A stretch of DNA of 64,000 nt, from the NCBI GenBank assembly GCA_910589165.1, contig CAJUSP010000001.1:96681-160680 (forward strand), given 5' to 3'. The translations under genes and the position numbers were made by a program. The DNA comes from an uncultured Adlercreutzia sp. (GTDB lineage: Bacteria > Actinomycetota > Coriobacteriia > Coriobacteriales > Eggerthellaceae). Under the pieces are notes generated by a model. It saw only the letters and a list, made by a program, of their open reading frames with translations, had not been told where the DNA came from and searched no databases. The stretch's first letter is position 1. The number at the start of each line of letters is the position of its first letter. Below, one piece after another: positions 7,946 through 15,847 of the stretch.

Positions 7946-9335
7946 TGGCGCCTACCCAATAATACCTTCTCGTTCTTTGTTTGCCGTCGGGTTGTATGAG
8001 GCCTTCTTCCGCCAATTCTCTGAGGTATTTCGAGGCGGTTTTAGTCGAGACGCATGCCGCCGCCGCTGCTTCTGGCGCTGACGCCGACCCATGCTTCTCC
8101 ATGAAGTTGAGTATGGTAAGTCGAGTGCTGATGCCGACTTTGCCGGCATTGGCGCTAATCGCGGTTTTCGTCTGGCGCGGCAGGGACGTCACAAAGAGGT
8201 CGCCTTCACGCAGAATCGGCTCGCCGCCAAGAAAGGGTCTTGCGTATTTTTCCAAGTTGCGCAAACCGCTCCCTAGTTCCTCGGCAAAGCCTATTTGAGT
8301 AAAGAAATTAGCTATGATTGGGTTCTTCGGCATGGGGTTGAAGTCGCCGAGCGTGAGTCGTCCCTCAAAGAGAGCCCTGCTGGCATTTTCGGTACGCAGC
8401 CCAGCTTCGTCGATTATGAGCTTTGCGGGAACGGGACTGGTAAATTCGCGGTGGATCAGAGTGTTGGAAACCACTTCTCTCACAACAATGTCGCGTACGC
8501 TAATACGGTAGTCTCCCTCTAGGTAAAACGGATCGGGAAGATGCTTGGCGCAGAAAGCGCAAAGACGATCGTAGGCTCTCACGAGATTAGTTCTTACTAC
8601 GTCTCGATCATCGTAGCGATCGATGTTGACTTGCCGAAATACGGCATCAGTCTTGTAGGTGGGGCAGGCCGAAAGAATTACTTCCTCTTTTCCTAGAAGA
8701 AGCGCGGCGGCGCGGGTCAGCCCCTCTTTGCCCGTTTCGATGTCTCGCATGTAAAGCTGTGCGCTCTTCAGCAGCTCTTCATCGCTCATGGATCCCCATG
8801 GATGGTTTGGTCTTCGTGCGACAGCCTTTTTGCGGCATTCGGCAATAATCCCCGGCTCAAGATCCTCTATCCTTAAATAGGGATAGATGTGTTGTTCGGT
8901 GAAGATGGAGTATTTCCTCAGGTAAAGCGAGGCGATTTGCGAATCGGTCTTTAAGACGATATCAGCGTCGGATAACCGATCATATACGCGTCCCTTAAAA
9001 CGAAATACCCCCTGTGTGGGCGGCACCCACACCCGCAGAACCCACGCGTTTTCATACTCAATGCGTTCGAACTCGATACTTGGTGGCATATTGAACAAGT
9101 TGGGATTGCATGTGCAGTTGATGAGGTTGCGCTCTATCTCAAGTAGCTTGTCCGCAGGCAGTCCCTGCACGTTGCCTTCATCGGTGATGCCTAAAAAGAG
9201 GTTACCCCCACTGCGGTTCGCGAAGGAGCAAAGAGTCTCGAATACATCTTGACCGGGAGTTGAGCCGCAGCGTTTAAACTCGACGGTGGTCGACTCTCCC
9301 TGGCGAAGGAATTCTTCGAAAACAGAACGATCCAC
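7923..9335 (-). CDS. AlbA/Schlafen-type transcriptional regulator
   Basis: A 470-residue protein. The N-terminal AlbA_2 domain (TTVEFKRCGS, FANRSGGNLFLGITDEG, VQGLP) is a putative ATP/nucleic-acid-binding module. A HATPase_c_4-like region follows (VREVVSNTLIHREF), with a winged-helix segment at the C-terminus (LNFMEKHGSASAPEAAAAACVS, TASKYLRELAEEGLI). Family members act as DNA-binding regulators; the target here is unknown. The GTG at 9335 after an AGAGGAGG site is chosen over a longer ATG frame from 9452. Base composition is more AT-rich than its neighbours, and the gene lies inside a perfect direct repeat, so recent acquisition is likely. Confidence 0.8.
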   Translation of the reverse strand: MDRSVFEEFLRQGESTTVEFKRCGSTPGQDVFETLCSFANRSGGNLFLGITDEGNVQGLPADKLLEIERNLINCTCNPNLFNMPPSIEFERIEYENAWVLRVWVPPTQGVFRFKGRVYDRLSDADIVLKTDSQIASLYLRKYSIFTEQHIYPYLRIEDLEPGIIAECRKKAVARRPNHPWGSMSDEELLKSAQLYMRDIETGKEGLTRAAALLLGKEEVILSACPTYKTDAVFRQVNIDRYDDRDVVRTNLVRAYDRLCAFCAKHLPDPFYLEGDYRISVRDIVVREVVSNTLIHREFTSPVPAKLIIDEAGLRTENASRALFEGRLTLGDFNPMPKNPIIANFFTQIGFAEELGSGLRNLEKYARPFLGGEPILREGDLFVTSLPRQTKTAISANAGKVGISTRLTILNFMEKHGSASAPEAAAAACVSTKTASKYLRELAEEGLIQPDGKQRTRRYYWVGASRLAEEQ

Positions 9336-9381
9336 GGAGCCTCCTCTGGTTAGGTAGAGACCGTATTCTAGGCTATTAGAA

Positions 9382-9418
9382 GAAGAATAGGGGAAAAATA
9401 GAGGAAGAATAGGGGAAA
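9382..9418. promoter_or_regulatory. two 15-bp direct repeats, putative operator
   Basis: GAAGAATAGGGGAAA occurs at 9382-9396 and again at 9404-9418, a 22-base period or two helical turns, in an AT-rich stretch just upstream of the AlbA-type gene. The placement suits a self-regulatory site. Confidence 0.5.
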
Positions 9419-9466
9419 TACGGGCTTTCGAAAAAGAAGAGGCGCGCCGCAATGGTTGGCAGTGCG

Positions 9467-9493
9467 CCGCTTACTGCTCCTCGGCGAGGCGGC
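9467..9493. repeat. 27-bp direct repeat, right copy
   Basis: Identical to 7919-7945. This copy is the natural 3' end of the LuxR-family gene and encodes its final residues in the same frame. Confidence 0.9.
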
Positions 9494-10916
9494 GGTCCAG
9501 TTCCCGTTGGTTGCTGACGCCCATCTTGCGGTGGATGCGCGCGATGTGGGTGCGCACGGTGTTCACGGAGATGACCTCGCTCTCGGCGATGGCCGGGGCG
9601 TTCTGCCCGTGGGCAAGGAGCACGAGAATCTCCGCCTCGCGCTTGGTGAGCCCGAAGCGCGCCGCCGCCTTGGCGCAGCGTTCGGCGATGGCGCTGTCTT
9701 CGAATCGTTTCGGCGAGAGCTTCTTCTCGAGCCCCCAGGCCAGAGAGGCCTGGCGGTCGTCGCCCACCCAGAACGTGCCCGCCACCAGCAGCAGGAAGGC
9801 GAGAACGGAGAGCCCGTTGTACAGCTGAGGCGTGAGCTCGGCAAGTACCTTCAGGCTGTCGCCGGCGATAACGCCCGCAATGACGAAGGGCGTGGCGATC
9901 AGCGCGCCGACGGCTGCCGTCTGAAGCACCGAGCCGTGCATCTTGCGGGCGATGACGAAGATGGCAAGTCCGTAAAACGCCAGGTAGGTGTCCATGGCGC
10001 ACTGGGCGAACCCGATGGAGACGAACGTGAGCCCAGAGTTCGCGAAGGCGAGCAACAGGAAGCTGAGCATGGCTAGGGGGAAGATACACAGGCGCATCTT
10101 CGGCCAGATTTTATCGCCGGGCTGCAGCTTCCCGAACACAACGAAGAAAAGCCCGGCGGCAGCCAGCGACCCCAAATAGCAGACGATCAGCTTATCGTGG
10201 CCGACGGGGATGACGCCGCTGGCCAGGGCGTGGGTCGTGCCGAAAACGAGCCAGTAGGCCCCGGCGCTGAGAACGATCTGCCAGGGAAGGCGACGGCGCG
10301 CGGGGCGCGCGTCGGCCGGTGGGGCGTCGGGGGCGGCTTCCAGCTGCCACCCCGCGCGGGAGAAAGCTGTCCAGGCGCAGAGAGCTGCAGCGGCCCAAAG
10401 ACCGATATGGGTGGCAAGGCGGACGGCGATTCCGGGAAAGGCGAGGGCAGCGCCCCACGCCGCGCATTCCACAACCGCGTACAGGGCTAAGGCCAGCGCG
10501 ATAAGCCGCGGCAGGCAGGGAAAACCGCAACCGCCAAGCTGCGGCAGCATCAGGAAGATGGCCGCGAAGGCCATGGTGCCGAGCAGCACCTGCAGCCCGA
10601 CGATAAGCCCATCGCCCCCAAAGGCCACGGCGCCGTAGAAGCCGAGCCCGCAGACCGCCTGGGCCGCAAGAAGCCCGAAGAAGACCGGCCGCAGCGCCGG
10701 CGTTTTCCGCCGCAGTACCGCCAGGGCCGCCGCTGCCACGAGGATGCCCCCGTAGCAGGCCACGCAGCTGGCTATCTGCGCATCGAGGTTTCCCAGGAAC
10801 AGAAACCCCTCGTCGTGGTATAGGTTCCACCACGCGAGCTGCAGCCCGCAGGCCGCTGCCGCATAGCGCTCGGCCGTGGTTCCCGGCATCTTCTCCCGCG
10901 CGTCCGTCGCGCCCAT
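9471..10916 (-). CDS. membrane-anchored LuxR-family regulator
   Basis: A 481-residue protein. The first about 400 residues form roughly ten to twelve hydrophobic helices; the last 65 form a LuxR/GerE helix-turn-helix (FGLTKREAEILVLLAHGQ, then EVISVNTVRTHIARIHRKMG). Such regulators are abundant in Eggerthellaceae next to respiratory reductases. The start MGATDAREKMPG has an AGGAGG site; the longer frame to 11027 is less likely. It is transcribed divergently from the tri-haem lipoprotein gene, its probable target. Confidence 0.88.
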   Translation of the reverse strand: MGATDAREKMPGTTAERYAAAACGLQLAWWNLYHDEGFLFLGNLDAQIASCVACYGGILVAAAALAVLRRKTPALRPVFFGLLAAQAVCGLGFYGAVAFGGDGLIVGLQVLLGTMAFAAIFLMLPQLGGCGFPCLPRLIALALALYAVVECAAWGAALAFPGIAVRLATHIGLWAAAALCAWTAFSRAGWQLEAAPDAPPADARPARRRLPWQIVLSAGAYWLVFGTTHALASGVIPVGHDKLIVCYLGSLAAAGLFFVVFGKLQPGDKIWPKMRLCIFPLAMLSFLLLAFANSGLTFVSIGFAQCAMDTYLAFYGLAIFVIARKMHGSVLQTAAVGALIATPFVIAGVIAGDSLKVLAELTPQLYNGLSVLAFLLLVAGTFWVGDDRQASLAWGLEKKLSPKRFEDSAIAERCAKAAARFGLTKREAEILVLLAHGQNAPAIAESEVISVNTVRTHIARIHRKMGVSNQRELDRRLAEEQ

Positions 10917-11167
10917 GTTGTCCCTCCTGAGTGCGATTCCTCCCTTGTGGGTACAGCATAGCATTGAAGCTGCCGACCATGAGTGCGGGCTTGGGCCTCC
11001 AGGGGCGCGCAAGGTCAAGATACTCAACTTTTGATGACGAATTTAGCGCTTCTACCAGGCGGATGCTCGTCAGATGATGACGCGCCGACCACTCCTTTTT
11101 GGGATAGTTCCAAGTGTTCGAGGAGGGGGCACCGAAGCCCTCTCGCCCCTTGAGGAGAGGAGATAAC

Positions 11168-12799
11168 ATGACTCGAAGGGAATTAGCTGAAAGCACGCCG
11201 GGTGGTGAGAAGCGGCGCCATCCGAAGGCCGTGCTCGCGCTGGCCGTAGGGTTGCTGGCCCTCGCGCTGAGCCTGGCCGCCTGTGCGCCCAATGCGACGA
11301 CGGCCTCCATGCCGGCCACGGGCGATGCGGCCGAAGAGCAGGCGGCTGACGCCGACGGCGCCGACGACGGCCTTTCGTTCTCGACGGCCAAGGACTTCAC
11401 CGAGCATTCCACGGGCCTGTACCCCGACATCCAGCGCAACGCCGAGTTCCAGAACTCCGGCAACCGCGGGTGCGCCGCCTGCCACGAGGATCTGTTCACG
11501 CTTGATAAGAACAACGGCACCTTCGTGCACATCACCAACCAGGTGGGCATGAAGAAGGGCACCTACAACGGCGACTGCGCCGTGTGCCACTTCTCGAAGG
11601 CCGGCACCGCGGGCAACATCATGTCCGAGAACATTCACGTGCGCCACTACGGCAGCACGGAGTTCGTGAACGCCAACGGTAACTGCTGGAGCTGCCACGT
11701 GACTGACACCGATGAGAACGGCAGCATCGTCATGAAGCTGTTCGAGGACATCCAGTACGACGCCCGTTACGGCGGCTACCCGAACGAGGACGACGTGGAC
11801 ATCGACTGGCTCGAGCGCCACGGTTGGGAAGAGGGCACCTTCAGCGGCGTCGTGCGCCTGGCCGAGCCCAACGTGAGCTTCGAGGTCGATCAGGCCGCGA
11901 GCGCCGAAGAGAAGGAATTCAACATCCTGAACTTCGAGCTGATCGACGGCGAGGACACCTACGACCAGCTGGAGAAGGCGGTTCAGGACGGCTCCTACAC
12001 CCTGAAGGTGACTGGCGTCGGCAAGCCCGGTGAGTACACCCTCGCCGACCTGAAGGCCATGCCCCAGACCGAGTTCACCGGCGCCCAGATGTGCCTCGTG
12101 GCCGGCTACAACACCGCCATGCTGGACAACATGCCCATGAAGGGCGTGCGCCTGGCCGACTTCCTGGAAGCCGTGGGCGGCGTGGAGCCTGGTGCGAACA
12201 CCATCACCCCCGTTGCCTGCGACGGCTGGACAGCCATCTTCCCCGGCGGCTCCACCGACCTGCAGGCTTACCTGGACAACGACGCCATCCTCATCACGGA
12301 GGCCTATGGCCACGACCTGACCATCTACCAGGGCGGCCCGGTGAAGATCTTCGTGCCCGGCACGGGCGGCACGGCCACCGTGCGCAACCTGACCGAGCTG
12401 AACTTCAGCAAGACCGACGACCCCCAGAGCTACAGCGATGTGGCCGCCGGCCTGCTGGAAGTGAACAAGACCATCAACCTGAACACCTCCTGGTTCGATA
12501 ACGACGGCGTGCAGGCCAAGGTGGGCCAGCCGCTCACCTTGGAGGGCGCTGCCTGGGGCTGGACCTTCGGCGACGAGTTCGACTACGCCGTTGACAAGAT
12601 CATGTTCTCCTTCGACTACGGCAAGAACTGGGTGGAAGTGGATTCCCCCGACGACTTCGATCCGTACCAGTGGACCCACTACACCATGACGTGGACGCCC
12701 GATAAGGCCGGCACCTACGTGGTGAAGGCCAAGGCCGTGACCGCCGACGGCGTCGAGCAGGGCAAGCATGCCAACCTCATCGTCCAGGTGAGCGAGTAG
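11168..12799 (+). CDS. tri-haem cytochrome c / sulfite-oxidase-like fusion lipoprotein (paralogue A)
   Basis: A 543-residue exported protein. The signal peptide ends in a lipobox with Cys39 (LSLAAC). Three c-type haem sites lie at CAACH (102), CAVCH (138) and CWSCH (174). A sulfite-oxidase-type fold follows: YTLKVTGVGKPGEYTLADLK, then QMC with Cys309 at the position of the molybdenum ligand, then MPMKGVRLADFL; a C-terminal Ig-like dimerisation domain includes MFSFDYGKNWVEVDSP. It probably passes electrons between the menaquinone chain and a molybdenum-type site; the substrate is unknown. The AGGAGAGGAG site fixes the ATG at 11168. It heads a run with the next two genes. A long paralogue lies at 15848. 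Confidence 0.85.
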   Translation: MTRRELAESTPGGEKRRHPKAVLALAVGLLALALSLAACAPNATTASMPATGDAAEEQAADADGADDGLSFSTAKDFTEHSTGLYPDIQRNAEFQNSGNRGCAACHEDLFTLDKNNGTFVHITNQVGMKKGTYNGDCAVCHFSKAGTAGNIMSENIHVRHYGSTEFVNANGNCWSCHVTDTDENGSIVMKLFEDIQYDARYGGYPNEDDVDIDWLERHGWEEGTFSGVVRLAEPNVSFEVDQAASAEEKEFNILNFELIDGEDTYDQLEKAVQDGSYTLKVTGVGKPGEYTLADLKAMPQTEFTGAQMCLVAGYNTAMLDNMPMKGVRLADFLEAVGGVEPGANTITPVACDGWTAIFPGGSTDLQAYLDNDAILITEAYGHDLTIYQGGPVKIFVPGTGGTATVRNLTELNFSKTDDPQSYSDVAAGLLEVNKTINLNTSWFDNDGVQAKVGQPLTLEGAAWGWTFGDEFDYAVDKIMFSFDYGKNWVEVDSPDDFDPYQWTHYTMTWTPDKAGTYVVKAKAVTADGVEQGKHANLIVQVSE

Positions 12800-12815
12800 G
12801 GGAAAGGAAGCAATC

Positions 12816-13310
12816 ATGACCAGTTCCGTTAAGACTTGGGGAGCGACGGCCGGAAGCCTCCTGCTGCTCAGCTCCGCCGCCCTGGCCGCAGCGCCGGCCG
12901 TCATGGGCATCACCGCCGAGGCGGCCCCGGAGGCCCCGGCCTGTGAGGCGGCCGCCGAGGGCGCCCGCGATGCGGCCGAGGCCCGCGCCGTGGAGGGCCA
13001 GTTCAGCTACGACCAGGGCGCGGTGACGCCCAACGCCGAGATCTCCTCGGTGTTCGCCAAGGCGGCCGCCACCCTGTGCGACGGCACCCACGAGCCCGCG
13101 CCGGGTGTCATCGCCCAGGCCATCAAGGTCACCTGCGCGACGGGCGGCTGCCTGGAGGCTACCGTGGCCGACCTGGCCGAGGAGGAGGGGGCCGACTCCT
13201 ACATGATCGGCTGCTCCTGCGCCTCGAACGCCCCAGGCGGCGGTGCCATCGCCAACGCCGAGGTGTCCGGCATCACCGTGGCCACCCTCATGGCCCTGGC
13301 CGCGGCCTAG
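12816..13310 (+). CDS. small exported protein resembling the N-half of a SUOX fold (paralogue A)
   Basis: A 164-residue protein with a hydrophobic N-terminal export segment (GSLLLLSSAALAAAPAVMG). The C-terminal 60 residues read IGCSCASNAPGGGAIANAEV and SGITVATLM. By eye this matches the sulfite-oxidase core CAGN...GGAIGNA...GVRLxDxL that carries the molybdenum-ligating Cys (here Cys133 or Cys135). It lies 16 bases after the lipoprotein gene, with a GGAAAGGAAG site. A paralogue at 17438 occupies the same position after the second lipoprotein. Function is unknown; a partner or alternative catalytic half is inferred. Confidence 0.7.
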   Translation: MTSSVKTWGATAGSLLLLSSAALAAAPAVMGITAEAAPEAPACEAAAEGARDAAEARAVEGQFSYDQGAVTPNAEISSVFAKAAATLCDGTHEPAPGVIAQAIKVTCATGGCLEATVADLAEEEGADSYMIGCSCASNAPGGGAIANAEVSGITVATLMALAAA

Positions 13311-13338
13311 GCCCTGCGCCACCTTACCATCCCCCGCA

Positions 13339-13384
13339 CGAAGGGGCCGCGCCATCCCTCCCGGCGCGGCCCCTTCGCTGTTTT
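13339..13384 (+). terminator. intrinsic terminator after the first oxidoreductase pair
   Basis: A perfect 15-bp stem (CGAAGGGGCCGCGCC at 13339-13353 with its complement at 13363-13377) and 9-base loop, followed by CTGTTTT. Confidence 0.85.
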
Positions 13385-13405
13385 CGCGGTTCGGCGGTGG
13401 GATGC

Positions 13406-13411
13406 TATACT
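13406..13411 (+). promoter_or_regulatory. extended -10 promoter of the 13434 gene
   Basis: TGCTATACT is an extended -10 box 22 bases before the ATG at 13434. With the terminator just upstream it makes the SUOX C-half-like gene a separate transcription unit. Confidence 0.55.
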
Positions 13412-13433
13412 GGGGAAAACTAAGGGGAAGGAA

Positions 13434-14075
13434 ATGCTTATGACCGAGGAGCAGCTGCAGAGTTCGGAACGGGGAGCCGACGTGGCCGAGGGGCAGGTGC
13501 CTGCAGCGCCTGAGGGGTGCAACACCGTTACGTTTACGGCTACCGATGGCACCGTGGTGGCGTTTCCGCTCGACTTCCTCATTGAGCGCGGGGCTATTAT
13601 CGCCGACAAGATCAACGGCGAGAACATCGCGGATGTGATGGGCTGCACGAACCAGCTGTGGATTCCGGGCTTTCCGGCGAAGTACTTTATCCGCGACATC
13701 GCGAAAATCGACTTCACCCGTGAGGACGAGATGCCGCCGCTGCCCGACTTCACCGACGACGGGCACGACTACACCAACCGCCCCAACGTCTCCTGCAAGG
13801 CCGAGTACGTTGGCAGGGTCGGCGAGCCCATGGTCTTCGAAGGCTGGGCTGACGACTACGACAAGCGCATCGTGGCCGTGGAATTCTCCCTCGATGGCGG
13901 CACCAGCTGGACGCGCCACGACACCGCCGGCACCGATGCCGTGCGCTGGGTCTGGTGGACCTTCGAATGGACGCCCACGGAAGAGGGCATGTTCCAGATG
14001 ATGGTCCGCGCCATCAACGAGGACGAAAAGCACAGCCCCATAGCCGCCGTCCACAACTTCCAGGTGCTGGAATAG
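13434..14075 (+). CDS. cytoplasmic protein resembling the C-half of a SUOX fold
   Basis: A 213-residue protein with no signal peptide and no haem motif. Residues about 30-95 (FTATDGTVVAFPLDFL..., LWIPGFPAKYFIRDIAKIDF) follow the second half of the sulfite-oxidase core. Residues about 120-213 (VEFSLDGGTSWTRHD, WVWWTFEWTPTEEGMFQMMV) are a Mo-co dimerisation-type Ig domain like that of both lipoproteins. The half with the metal-ligating Cys is missing here but is present in the gene immediately upstream. The start may be ATG 13434 or 13440; both follow AGGGGAAGGAA. Function is unknown. Confidence 0.7.
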   Translation: MLMTEEQLQSSERGADVAEGQVPAAPEGCNTVTFTATDGTVVAFPLDFLIERGAIIADKINGENIADVMGCTNQLWIPGFPAKYFIRDIAKIDFTREDEMPPLPDFTDDGHDYTNRPNVSCKAEYVGRVGEPMVFEGWADDYDKRIVAVEFSLDGGTSWTRHDTAGTDAVRWVWWTFEWTPTEEGMFQMMVRAINEDEKHSPIAAVHNFQVLE

Positions 14076-14085
14076 GCGGTCGACC

Positions 14086-15549
14086 ATGGGGCAGGAGGCG
14101 CAGAGGGGGTCGCATCGGTTCAACCGGCTTGTGATGTACGTGGGGACGACCTGCTGGATCGCGTGGAATATGTACATGCTCGTCCTCTGCCCGGCATCGT
14201 CGGTAGCCATGCCCCACCCCCAGGCGCCGTGGGATCAGTCGGCCCTCGTCGTGGGATATGCGGCGGGCGCGCTCGTGCTGCTGGGAGGGTCGAGGTTACT
14301 GACGGGGCGGCTGCCGCTGTCTCGCGCCGTTACCGTGCTTTCGCTGGCCTGCGCTATGGCGGCGGTGCTCCTTTATGCCGCTTCCCCGTTGCCTTCCTGG
14401 ACCCACACGCTGCTTCTCGTCGTGCTGGGATGCTTCACGCTGGTGATCACCGTATTGTGGATGTGCGTCGTATGCGTGCGCAGCAGTGCTACCATCTATC
14501 GGTCGATGGGAGGCACCACGGCATGCGGTGCCCTGCTGGCTTTGGCGGTGTCGCTGCTTGAGGGTGTTGGCCTGGAGTTGGGTTTGCTTATCGGCATCGT
14601 GCTCGCCTCGTTCGTCTGTTTCATTTTTGCCACCGACTCGACGCTGGGCGCCGATGTGAATCTGACGCCACAGGGGGAGGGGCGCGACCGGAAGAAGCGC
14701 ATTCTGGTTCCGCGGGAGGCCCTGGCGGCTGGTGCCGTTATCTGGGGCGTCGTGGGATGCGGTGTGGCGCTCTTCGGGCCGGTGACGTCTGGCTCGGCTA
14801 ACGCCGGGTTCTTGGTTGCGGCTGTGGTCGGTGTCGGTGTGGCGGCTCTGGCGTTCATGCTCGTGGGCCATCGCTTCCGCAAGGCCGACAAGCTGGGCTA
14901 CGTGGTGTTGGCGCTTATGCTGGTCGCCCTGGGATCGGGGCTCTATATGCTGCAGGCCATTCCGCCGTTTTCTGTTGAGCTGGCGGTGGCGTGCGTGGCG
15001 GCGGGGTGCATGTTGTTCCACCTGTATTGCAAGGTGCTGTACCTCGACATTGCCTACGTGGCCGAGGAATCGCCCCTGCTTGTTTTCGCCCAAGGATCTC
15101 TGGCCAACTACCTAGGGGCGCTTGCGGGCGCGGCCGTAGGATCGCTGGTGGCTACGGCTGTCGATGGTCCCGGGCTGTCTGTTCCGGTGCTCGTGCTGCT
15201 TGTGGTGCTGCTGACGGCCAACGCGCTGTTCTTCTCGCGCAAGAGCATGGGAACGCGATGGGGTTTGGCGGCCCGGCAGCTGGCAACGCTTCGCCCTGCG
15301 CAGACAACCGACCTGGAGCAGTTCGCGGCCCAGGCTGCCAGCGTGGCGCAGCGCGCCGGACTCACGCCGCGCGAGGTTGAAGTTTTCCAGCTGCTGATGG
15401 AGGGGTACCGCGCCAAGCAGATTGAGGAGAAGCTCGGTATCTCGCTGGGAACCGTGCGCAACCATCTCAACCGCGGCTATGCGAAGCTGGGCGTGCACTC
15501 CTACGACGAGGCTCGCGCGTTGGTGCGCGCCGAAGGGGACGCTTCCTAG
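14086..15549 (+). CDS. membrane-anchored LuxR-family regulator
   Basis: A 487-residue protein with about a dozen hydrophobic helices and a C-terminal LuxR helix-turn-helix (AGLTPREVEVFQLLMEGY, KQIEEKLGISLGTVRNHLNRGYAKLG). It starts 10 bases after the SUOX C-half-like gene and lies just before the second lipoprotein module, so it may control one or both modules. The ribosome site is weak (GGCGGTCG), suggesting coupling to the preceding stop. Confidence 0.85.
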   Translation: MGQEAQRGSHRFNRLVMYVGTTCWIAWNMYMLVLCPASSVAMPHPQAPWDQSALVVGYAAGALVLLGGSRLLTGRLPLSRAVTVLSLACAMAAVLLYAASPLPSWTHTLLLVVLGCFTLVITVLWMCVVCVRSSATIYRSMGGTTACGALLALAVSLLEGVGLELGLLIGIVLASFVCFIFATDSTLGADVNLTPQGEGRDRKKRILVPREALAAGAVIWGVVGCGVALFGPVTSGSANAGFLVAAVVGVGVAALAFMLVGHRFRKADKLGYVVLALMLVALGSGLYMLQAIPPFSVELAVACVAAGCMLFHLYCKVLYLDIAYVAEESPLLVFAQGSLANYLGALAGAAVGSLVATAVDGPGLSVPVLVLLVVLLTANALFFSRKSMGTRWGLAARQLATLRPAQTTDLEQFAAQAASVAQRAGLTPREVEVFQLLMEGYRAKQIEEKLGISLGTVRNHLNRGYAKLGVHSYDEARALVRAEGDAS

Positions 15550-15574
15550 ACACTGCAAAACCCCAGATAAACAG

Positions 15575-15600
15575 CCCTGTGCAAATATGTCACAGGGAGA
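15575..15600 (+). terminator. hairpin after the LuxR gene
   Basis: CCCTGTG and CACAGGG form a 7-bp stem with a 9-base loop, followed shortly by AATTTTCC. It lies in the 298-base gap (15550-15847) before the second lipoprotein; nothing else clear is seen in that gap apart from an AGAGAGGAG ribosome site at its end. Confidence 0.5.
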
Positions 15601-15847
15601 ATTTTCCTCTGGTGCCCCCAATTTGTGCACTTTACTTAGATGCGCCCGGCTGGCTCGCTCCCTATGCTCGAAACGAGCTCTGGCGAGCGGGCAGGCGTTG
15701 GGCCGACCCTCTTCGCCGAGGAGGATCGGCTGGTTCCGAAGTGTCGAGTGGCGTTATCGCCCTCCCCCCGACTCCCCCCGAGGCAAACAACTCCTCTCGC
15801 TTATGCCAGAGCTCCCGTTTCGAGTAAGAAGAGAGAGGAGATGCGAC

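Noticed and set aside
7923..9493. Insertion sequence
   Set aside because: No transposase, no terminal inverted repeats; the flanking repeats are direct and 27 bp long.
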